Below are positions 6,669-14,800 of a DNA stretch of 23,141 nucleotides, piece by piece. Origin of the DNA: JAQIBY01 sp046546095 (GTDB lineage: Bacteria > Bacteroidota > Bacteroidia > Bacteroidales > ML635J-15); NCBI GenBank assembly GCA_046546095.1, contig JBKGYK010000053.1, forward strand, positions 1-23,141. The letters run 5' to 3'. A program made the translations under genes and the position numbers. Under the pieces are notes generated by a model. That model saw nothing but the letters and a program-made list of their open reading frames with translations, had not been told where the DNA came from and did no database searches. Within the stretch, counting starts at the first letter, position 1; each line of letters starts with the position of its first letter.

Positions 6669-8501
6669 ATGAAAAAATCGCAGCTTATAATAGTAATAAT
6701 TCTGCTTGGATTACCCTTGAGGCTATTTTCCAGCGACAGTCTCTTCCATGAGCTCAGACATAGCGACGAACCCCACAAAAAAGCCCAGCTTCTCAATCGT
6801 ATTGCTGATTATTATCTTGACTTCGATCTCGACAGCGCACGATTCTATGCAGACAGTGCGCTGGAACTCGGCAAAAAGGAAAACAATTTCAGGGCTGTGT
6901 CCGATGCATGGGTAAATTTGGGCAATGTCCATTATTTTCAGGGGGCGCTGGATTCAGCCCTGCTCCGGTATCAGAATTCTTTTTTTGCCATTCGCAAAAC
7001 CGGAAATCTGGATGAAATTGCTGCAGCTCATAACAGGCTTGGCCTGATGTATGAGGCAAAAGGAGAATTTGCAAGGGCCACAGATTATTATTATAAGGCA
7101 CTGAGATATTTTGAGCGCAGCAATAACAAATCAGGCATGGCTGAAGTAGCCAACAACCTGGGAATTATTCACAATCATTTCGGGCAACTTGATGTTGCAC
7201 TAGATTATTATAAGAAATCCCTCGAGTTATTCCGTAAAAACCGGGAACCAGGAGGTAAAGCACAGGTTATCAATAATATTGCCACGCTTTATACTGAACA
7301 AAATAATCCTGATACAGCACTACAGTATTTGTTCCAGGCTGCGGATATTTTTACAGATATGAGGCGACCAAGCGATTTGGCAACAGCATACATCAACATT
7401 GGAAATCATTATTACGAAAAATCCCAGCCGGATTCTGCAAGGCATTATCTGGAGCTGGCAAAAACCAATTACAGCAAGCAGGACAATAAGCGTGGACTGA
7501 GTTCGGTGTATTATTATATGGCACTCCTACAACAGGATCTTGGTCAAATTGAACAAGCCATCCTGTCTGCAAAGAAATCGGCAGAATTGCGGCGTGAAGT
7601 CGGAAACATAAGTGCTGTAGCTGATGCCATCGGCTTACTTGCCAATCTTTACGCTCAGCAAGACCGGTATAAAAAAGCATACAGCACAATCCTGGAAAAA
7701 CAGGAAATTGAAGACTCTATCGCAAAAATGGAAATGCAGCTCAAATTCTCAGAGCTTCAACTCAAATACGAAACTGCCAAAAAAGACAAGGCAATCCTCA
7801 TACTAAAGAAGCAGGCTCAGGCCAGACGCAATTTCAACACATTGCTCATTATTGGCATTTCAGCTTTGGTTATTATATCCCTGCTTTTGTTTTATTTTTT
7901 CCGTACAAAATCCCGCCTGCTGAAAAGTAACCGCAAGTATTACGAACAACAGAAAAAACTACACAATCTGGATTTGCAGCGGCAGGAAGCTGAAACACGG
8001 CTTTTGGCAGAAGAGATGAAACGCAAAGAGGAAAACATGACTCTGGAAAAGGAAAAATTCGAAGCCGAACTCGAACACAAAAGCCGCGAACTGCTAACTT
8101 CTGCCATGCACATTGTCAATAAAAACAAAATCCTTGCCTCTATACGGGATACACTGGATGATATCTCTTTCAATGCAGAACCGGCTTTCCGGCAAAAAGC
8201 ACGCAGGCTTTGTGCTGATATTGACAGAAACATTCATGTAGACAGCGACTGGGAACAATTTAAAATGCATTTTGACCAGGTCAATACGGGCTTTTTTGAA
8301 AAACTGGAATCCGACTTCCCTCAGCTTTCCAAATCCGACATGAAAGTCTGTGCATACCTTAAAATTAATTTGTCAACCAAAGAAATAGCGCAAATCATGA
8401 ACGTTTCCCCTGCAGCGGTACATAAACGTTTTTACCGCCTTCGCAAGAAAATGGAGTTGGAACCAAACACCAACCTGACAAAATTTTTCATGGCATATTA
8501 A
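6669..8501 (+). CDS. Membrane-spanning TPR protein with C-terminal LuxR-like HTH
   Basis: This is probably a one-component signal transducer of 610 residues from the ATG at 6669. Upstream in-frame starts at 6558 and 6654 are disfavoured because the -7 box at 6641-6648 puts transcription start near 6654 and because 6669 gives a clean signal peptide (MKKSQLIIVIILLGLPLRLF). In order: an exported region of about 360 residues with at least six TPR units (clear consensus pieces A.AHNRLGLMYEAKGEFARATDYYYKAL and VANNLGIIHNHFGQLDVALDYYKKSL in part), a TM helix at about 389-411, a Lys/Glu-rich coiled coil to about 480, and a HTH at about 552-610 (STKEIAQIMNVSPAAVHKRF). The TPRs would sit in the periplasm and the HTH in the cytoplasm, as in other Bacteroidota TPR-LuxR-like proteins. 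It is divergent from one T9SS cargo and directly upstream of four other modular secreted or surface genes, so it is a candidate regulator of them. No kinase or receiver domain is present. Confidence 0.88.
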   Translation: MKKSQLIIVIILLGLPLRLFSSDSLFHELRHSDEPHKKAQLLNRIADYYLDFDLDSARFYADSALELGKKENNFRAVSDAWVNLGNVHYFQGALDSALLRYQNSFFAIRKTGNLDEIAAAHNRLGLMYEAKGEFARATDYYYKALRYFERSNNKSGMAEVANNLGIIHNHFGQLDVALDYYKKSLELFRKNREPGGKAQVINNIATLYTEQNNPDTALQYLFQAADIFTDMRRPSDLATAYINIGNHYYEKSQPDSARHYLELAKTNYSKQDNKRGLSSVYYYMALLQQDLGQIEQAILSAKKSAELRREVGNISAVADAIGLLANLYAQQDRYKKAYSTILEKQEIEDSIAKMEMQLKFSELQLKYETAKKDKAILILKKQAQARRNFNTLLIIGISALVIISLLLFYFFRTKSRLLKSNRKYYEQQKKLHNLDLQRQEAETRLLAEEMKRKEENMTLEKEKFEAELEHKSRELLTSAMHIVNKNKILASIRDTLDDISFNAEPAFRQKARRLCADIDRNIHVDSDWEQFKMHFDQVNTGFFEKLESDFPQLSKSDMKVCAYLKINLSTKEIAQIMNVSPAAVHKRFYRLRKKMELEPNTNLTKFFMAY

Positions 8502-8519
8502 TCAAAAAGCATCATATAT

Positions 8520-8541
8520 TATTTTTGTCCATATTTTGTCC
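8520..8541 (+). promoter_or_regulatory. -7-like box within a TATTTT(T)GTCC direct repeat
   Basis: TATTTTTG at 8520-8527 matches TAnnTTTG and could start transcription near 8534, giving a leader of about 65 bases to the ATG at 8601. It is the first half of a direct repeat: TATTTTTGTCC (8520-8530) then TATTTTGTCC (8532-8541), 12 bases apart or roughly one helical turn. A weaker box TACATTCG lies at 8576-8583. The choice of promoter is uncertain. Confidence 0.35.
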
Positions 8542-8600
8542 GGCTTTTAAAAAACAGGTCATTGCACTTTTTTCGTACATTCGTTGTAAAATCTCAAGCT

Positions 8601-11600
8601 ATGAACCATTTTACTTTACTTTTGCTGCTACCATTGTTCATTGTTGTGCATCCAGGCCGTGTCAGCAGTCAGACCATGCGGGAAACCACGGACATGCAGA
8701 TTGAAACCTTTGATACAGATGTGCTGGTACACGGGACAAGTGCTCCTGAAACCGTGTGGTTTGCACCTGACTACAACACACCTGTTTCGCATGAGTCAAC
8801 AGGCGGTTGTCCCGGCGGCAGAATCGGCTATTCCGGAAGCTGGAACAATTATTGGGGAAATTTTGTACGGCTGCCATCCCAGGATTTCACCGGCAGCGAC
8901 ACCATCAGTTTGTTTTTTGACGTATCACATTCCTATGCATCATCCCAAACCGACAACTGGTGCCGCTTTTATATCCATGATGGTAATGGCTATCATCATA
9001 CAGTTACATCCATTCTGATAGATGGTACCGATGTCACGTACGATGCGGGTATTAACGGCAAGGGATTCCAGTTTACAGAAGAACGAAACTGTGCCTCAGT
9101 TGAAGTAAAATTTGATCTCAGCCCGATAGGAAACAACTCCAATATACTGGTTTACATGGAAGCCTACTGTAATTATAACAACTCCACGGCATACTCAGTA
9201 TGGTTCGACAACATCAGCCTTACAGCTTCGGGCAGTGCTCCCACTCCACCGGAACCTGATCTGGGTGCAGATCAGAACTTATGCTATTACGATACCCCCT
9301 TTACCCTTGATGCCGGAAGTTATGAATCCTACACCTGGAGTACAGGCGAAACCACACAAACCATAGAGGTCAGCAACACGGATACGTATTCCGTTACCGT
9401 CACCAACCAGGATGGATTAACAGGTACTGACGACATCGGCATCACTGTTATTCCCGAACCCCAGGCCCCTTCTTCACTCAGTGCTTCTGGTGACAATGTC
9501 TGCTCCGGAGGCACCGAGACTGTAAGCCTGTCAGCCAGTGGTGGCTCAGGGAACAACCTGGAATGGTATACATCTGGCTGCGGTGGTACAGCTATTGGCA
9601 GCGGCACAACTCTTGATATTGATCAGCCGGCCGCCACAACCAGCTATTATGCGCGTTGGGAAAACAGTTGCGGCGTGTCTGCATGTGAAACAATCAGCAT
9701 CACCGTGTCCGATCCTCCGGAGGCGCCGGTTTCGGCTGCAGTTTCTCAGGAAGAAGTCTGCGAGGGAGGCAGCGAAGATATCAGCCTTTCAGTCACCGGC
9801 GGCTCGGGAAACAATCTTGAATGGTACACCAACAGCTGTGGCAGCACGAGTATAGGAAACGGCAATCCCCTTAGCATCATGCAACCGCAATCTACCACTA
9901 CATATTATGCACGATGGGAAAATGCCTGTGGTGTTACTACCTGTGTTTCCGTGCCTGTTGAAGTTCTGCCATCTGCCGATGCCGGCATTGATCCGGCAGG
10001 GCCATTTTGCGACAATGACAATTCCGTTGTATTATCTGCTGCCGAAGCAGGCGGAACATGGTCAGGAAATGGCATTACCGATCCCATATCCGGTGAATTT
10101 GATCCCTTGTCAGCAGGCCCGGGAAATCATGACATCACATACAGCATTAGCGGTACATGCGGCGACAGCGATCAGATTACAATCACCGTTGATACATACA
10201 ATGAGGCCTCAATCCAGCCGGCAGGACCTTTCTGTGAAGCAGATTCAGTCACAAGCCTTAGTGCAACCAACCCCGGAGGCATGTGGAGCGGAAACGGAAT
10301 TACAGATTCCAATTCCGGTAGTTTTGATCCCTCAACGGCCGGCCCCGGAAGTCATGTCATCACCTACAGCTTTAACGATGCCTGCGGTGATTCTGATCAG
10401 ATCACTATTGATGTCGATCCAATCCAAAATCCAGAGATTGAGCCTGCAGGACCATTTTGCGAAACAGATCCGGCACTTACCCTCAGCGCCAACGAAACCG
10501 GAGGCAGCTGGAGTGGAACGGGCATCATCAATTCGGCTACAGGTTTATTTGATCCATCTGCGGCAGGTACCGGAATCCATACAATAACATATGATGGTGG
10601 TAGCAGTTGCGGCGGTTCAGACCAGATTGATATTGAAGTACTGGAAATCAGCCTGCCGGAAATCCTGAGTACCGATACTGTATTTTGCGAATATGATGAT
10701 CCGGTAACACTTGAGGCAAACGAAACCGGAGGTATGTGGTCAGGGGCAGGTGTTCCGGCAGGATCCAACGTTTTTGATCCGGAGATGGCAGGCGCAGGAG
10801 AACACAGCATCACATACACACTTACCCAAAATTGTGGAGGCAAGGATAGCATTACTATGGTGGTTGAATCACAGATTCAGGCCAGAATTCTCACCGATAG
10901 CATACAGTGTGTGCCATCCGACTCCATTCCTTTGCAGTCTACTCAAAGTGGTGGCTCCTGGTATTTTAACGGAGCACAGGTATTATCAGGAAGCCTGTAT
11001 GCATCAGCCTCTGATGCTGGTGTACACGAGCTGATTTATACGACAGCAGGAAATTGCAATGACAGCGATACCATGACCCTCCGCTTAATTCCCTTTGCCG
11101 ATGCGGACATTCTCACTGATGGTCCGTTTTATGAAAACGAAGATGCCCTGCAACTGCAGGCAAATGAAACAGATGGAATATGGGAAGGTAACGGAACAGA
11201 TGATCATGGCATCTTTTTTCCCGCAGAAGCCGGGACAGGCCGGCATGAGGTAATTTACACCATCCCGGGAAAATGTGGTGACAGTGATACGGTGCTGATT
11301 GAAGTAAAATCTGCTGCTGATGCTGAAATTGTCATCGCCACAGTGCTTACGCCAAATGGTGACGGATACAATGACACCTGGAAAATAGAAGGTGTAAACG
11401 CCTTTGAAAAACTAGACATACAGGTATTCAACCGATGGGGCGATGCAGTATTCAGTTTCACCGGTGAGGGAGAAACATATTCAGATCCTGCAAATCAGTG
11501 GGATGGCAGCTATGAGGGAAAGGCACAGCCTTTTGGAAATTACATTTTCGTCATTTCAGCAGACAATCAATCATTTAAGGGAAGCTTATCACTGGTACGT

Positions 11601-11603
11601 TAA
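8601..11603 (+). CDS. Large modular surface protein with gliding-motility-type (type B) C-terminus
   Basis: This 1000-residue secreted protein is probably an adhesin or surface structural protein. The ATG at 8601 is preferred over a TTG at 8562 because it gives a normal signal peptide ending near VSSQ (residue 24). In order: an N-terminal beta-sandwich of about 180 residues (about 33-210, ending VWFDNISLTASG); a PKD/Ig-like unit (about 215-285); two Ig_7-like units of about 88 residues sharing EWYT and SYYARWEN-type motifs; six repeats of 73-75 residues (459-904; consensus PAGPFC, GGxWSGxGI, FDP..AG.G.H.ITY, CGDSDQI); and a C-terminal domain (905-1000) with TPNGDGYNDTW and IQVFNRWG, the hallmark of the gliding motility-associated (CHU_C/type B) sorting domain. 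Type B cargo such as SprB normally needs PorP/SprF partners, none of which is in the window. The N-terminal module is homologous to one inside the 1791-aa protein. Confidence 0.9.
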   Translation: MNHFTLLLLLPLFIVVHPGRVSSQTMRETTDMQIETFDTDVLVHGTSAPETVWFAPDYNTPVSHESTGGCPGGRIGYSGSWNNYWGNFVRLPSQDFTGSDTISLFFDVSHSYASSQTDNWCRFYIHDGNGYHHTVTSILIDGTDVTYDAGINGKGFQFTEERNCASVEVKFDLSPIGNNSNILVYMEAYCNYNNSTAYSVWFDNISLTASGSAPTPPEPDLGADQNLCYYDTPFTLDAGSYESYTWSTGETTQTIEVSNTDTYSVTVTNQDGLTGTDDIGITVIPEPQAPSSLSASGDNVCSGGTETVSLSASGGSGNNLEWYTSGCGGTAIGSGTTLDIDQPAATTSYYARWENSCGVSACETISITVSDPPEAPVSAAVSQEEVCEGGSEDISLSVTGGSGNNLEWYTNSCGSTSIGNGNPLSIMQPQSTTTYYARWENACGVTTCVSVPVEVLPSADAGIDPAGPFCDNDNSVVLSAAEAGGTWSGNGITDPISGEFDPLSAGPGNHDITYSISGTCGDSDQITITVDTYNEASIQPAGPFCEADSVTSLSATNPGGMWSGNGITDSNSGSFDPSTAGPGSHVITYSFNDACGDSDQITIDVDPIQNPEIEPAGPFCETDPALTLSANETGGSWSGTGIINSATGLFDPSAAGTGIHTITYDGGSSCGGSDQIDIEVLEISLPEILSTDTVFCEYDDPVTLEANETGGMWSGAGVPAGSNVFDPEMAGAGEHSITYTLTQNCGGKDSITMVVESQIQARILTDSIQCVPSDSIPLQSTQSGGSWYFNGAQVLSGSLYASASDAGVHELIYTTAGNCNDSDTMTLRLIPFADADILTDGPFYENEDALQLQANETDGIWEGNGTDDHGIFFPAEAGTGRHEVIYTIPGKCGDSDTVLIEVKSAADAEIVIATVLTPNGDGYNDTWKIEGVNAFEKLDIQVFNRWGDAVFSFTGEGETYSDPANQWDGSYEGKAQPFGNYIFVISADNQSFKGSLSLVR
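9975..11312 (+). repeat. Six in-frame repeats of 73-75 codons
   Basis: Units start at 9975, 10197, 10422, 10647, 10872 and 11094. Each carries a GPFC-type segment, a GGxWSGxG turn, a FDP...AG.G.H.I.Y strand and a CGDSD-type segment, giving two cysteines per unit that may pair. Units 1-3 are the most alike; units 4-6 are diverged, and unit 6 has GPFYEN in place of GPFCEN, so it keeps only one of the two cysteines. The same repeat type recurs in the last gene (22628-22855). Confidence 0.85.
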
Positions 11604-11776
11604 CATGCATTTGCGTCCCGTGAGTCATTTTTTTCTCCAATACCATACTATTTTCCTTTCCGCGAAGAAAAATTGCGGATGTCTGACCAGGCACACAGTA
11701 GCAATTTAGGCCTTATACTCCTATCCTTGTGAGACTTATACCCTTTTTGCAAATCTTAAAATTCTTTTAAATGTCC

Positions 11777-11784
11777 TATGTTTG
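11777..11784 (+). promoter_or_regulatory. -7-like box (TATGTTTG) before the giant-protein operon
   Basis: TATGTTTG matches TAnnTTTG and would start transcription near 11790, giving a leader of about 60 bases. A TTTG at 11746-11749 is somewhat too far upstream for a standard -33 box. Short arms GTCCT (11773-11777) and AGGAC (11791-11795) flank the box. An AGGAG at 11834-11838 lies 12 bases before the ATG at 11851, a long spacing for a ribosome site. Confidence 0.4.
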
Positions 11785-11850
11785 TCTTACAGGACTTTGG
11801 TCGTAATGTCTTATTTTGTGCTTGCAGATAGATAGGAGACTTGTATCATT

Positions 11851-14800
11851 ATGAAAAAAACAGTTTTACTCACGCTTGTAATTGGGCTGATAGTCAATAC
11901 TGGCTTTTCTCAAAAAGCAGAAAACGCCAAATCCGCCTTACGCATCAACCACAATGAAAATGGTGTGGCGCGGGGTGAACGTGAATATACGCAAAGTAAC
12001 GCCTTCGCAAAAAACAAAGTACAGGCTGAATTTTCGATGTCTTATGAAAAAGATGCCATTTACGCAAATCGAAAACCGGAAAACGAGCTTCTGGAACGAA
12101 GGGATAGAACATCAAAACACTTTATAAATCCTGATGGAAGCGTTGAAGCTTTTCTTTCTACCGGCTCTATTAACTACCAGGAGAACGGCAAATGGCACAC
12201 AATTGAAAGAGCCATTACACCAAACAACACAGGAAAATTTGAAAACTTTGAATTTGCAAACACAAAAAATGCATTCAAATCATTTTATGGAAACACCCCT
12301 GTAAACGGAATCAAGACAATTGTTGAAAATCAGGAAATTACCGAATGGCAAAACAAAAAAATTGAATTCTATGATGCAGAGATGAACCTAATCAGTTCAA
12401 TTCAATCTGATCACTCAGAAATCAATATTAATCATGCAAAAGCAAGCTATGCCAATGTGTTTCCACATACCGAAGCTCAAATTACCCAATTGCATGATGG
12501 CAGAAAAATTGATTATGAAATCACCTCTGCAGAATTTGTTAATTTGATTCCCGAAAATGTAGTGTTTTTAGCTATTAGTGAAGACATTACTCTTCCTGAC
12601 GGATGGACAGCAAAATACTATGTTGACAAACTGAGCGAAGACCAAAAAGAAAGTAAGCAGCGAATAAGTATTTTTAATAACAGAAAAGAAGAAATCCTTC
12701 AATATCAACCACCGGTCTATTTTGAAAAAGAAAACCGCCAGGGAAAAGAAGACCCAATTGGAGAATATCAAATCTCACAAAACGGGCAAACGCTTAGCAT
12801 AAAAACTATTGTTGATGCCAACTGGATTATGGACGAAGAAAGATCGTTTCCGTTGGTAATTGATCCGACGGTGAGTGTGTATCCTGATAATACGACGAAT
12901 TGGACGAGAAGTGCAGTTTCTGATGGATACGATTACCAAAACACAGTTCTTATGGGGCATGACGGATATGGAATTACTCGCAGTTCAATTAAATATAATA
13001 CTGCCACCATACCTGCAGGCTCAATAGTGAATAGCACAACAGGTTATTTCTATATTACAGAGGCTTATGTAGCATGGGGTGGACAAATTAGGTATTCTAA
13101 TTCAGCAGACCCCGTTACTACTAGTGGTATTACTCTATACAATAGTGTAACAGGAGACTTATCAAACATATATTCAATGACATCTCCAAATAATGCTTGG
13201 AAAACCATTGCCCTCAATTCTACAGGAATAGAACATGTGCAGAGTAACATTGCTGGCACTGTTAATCTTGGAATCAGACCAGTTGGTAGTTGGTCTTCGA
13301 GTCAACGCTATGGGGCCATTAATCACACCGGAACCAACCGCCCCTATCTCTCAATAAACTACACAGTGCCATCCGGTCCCCCCTCCTGCGCTACCCTTAT
13401 TTCTCCAAGTGATGGAGCGAGCGGCACAGCACATTCCGGTAATTTAGAGTGGGAAGCAGTAGGAGGAGCAGATACTTATGATGTGTATTTTGGAACATCG
13501 CCAACGCCACCACAAGTTGCAACAGATCAAGTTGCAACCACTTATCCTATTGATTGCCTATTACCTGAAACCACATACTATTGGAAAGTTGTCCCCAAAA
13601 ATGGAGATGGCTCAGCATCTGGCTGTGCAACATGGTCGTTTACCACAGATAATAAATTGCATATTTATAGAAACGATTGGGAAACTGCAAGTGAGGGATA
13701 TTTTGGAACCTCAGGCGGTACTGTTGATGGATGGAATACGAATAATGCAACAGCAAGTGGTTCATACAATAATAGATGGGCTATTGGATCAGGAACAAAT
13801 GCAATTAATGGAAAATCTGCAGGATTAACAGCTTTGTATAATGGATCGTTATCAGGATCATATTTTGAATACTGGTGGGATATGGGTGAATTACACCGTA
13901 TGATTTACCGTCCTTTTGACATGACAGAATTTCGTGATATTGAATTGAATTTTGATTGGAAATGCGGAGGTGAAAGTGGTCAGGATTATGGAGAAATTTT
14001 AACCTCTATTAATGGAGGAACCAATTGGTTAACAGATGATCAAGGTGGATTATCTAGTGATGGTAAATATTGGAATTCCTCAAGTACAATTCGTTCACAA
14101 ACTTTAACCTTGCCAGAAACAAGAAATAATCAAAGTGATTTTGTACTTGGGTTTAATTTTGACGACTTAAGCGGAAATGGGAGTGGTACAGACCCCTCTT
14201 TTGTTGTCGATAATATTGTCATAAAAGCTTGTCCTTACGAAGGCTATTTGAGTTCCCCGGATCAAACAGAACCCTTTGCATGGGCACCCCCAACAGCAAA
14301 TACAACAACAACAATTACGGTAAATGAAACCCACGATTGTGCCTATTTTGAATGGGAACAATCAACAGATAATGGAAATACATGGACAGTAATTCCAGGC
14401 GAAACCAATGTAAGCTACACAACGCCTTCAGATATTACTTCAAATACATATTACCGTTGTAGAGTGTATTTTGGTAGCGGTTGCCCGGGAGCATACCAAA
14501 GTGAACCCTTTAAAATTGTATTTGAGCCTGAATGTACTAGTGGTATCGCACCACTTGATGGAGCAGCAAACCAAAGTACCGATGTAACAATTAGTTGGAA
14601 TGCAGACCCTCTTGCAACTGATTACGACATCTACTTTGCTGAAGATAATCCACCGTCAACATTATTAGATAATACAGCAAGCACAAGCTATGATCTTACA
14701 AATTTAGATTACGGAACAACTTATTATTGGCAAGTATTACCAAGCAATGCTGGAGGTACTGCAAGCGGTTGCGATGTGTGGTCATTTACAACAGGTGCTG

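Noticed and set aside
8562..8600. TTG start extending the 1000-aa surface protein by 13 residues.
   Set aside because: The extension would bury the signal peptide behind FRTFVVKSQA; the ATG at 8601 gives a normal one.
9907..10587. 226-codon plus-strand frame within the 1000-aa gene.
   Set aside because: It is a shifted-frame shadow of the in-frame repeat array; its own repeats mirror those of the real protein and it lacks domain features.
11659..11679. TCCGC/GCGGA hairpin after the 1000-aa gene as a possible terminator.
   Set aside because: The five-base stem has an 11-base loop and no T-run after it; the T-run at 11626 precedes rather than follows it.
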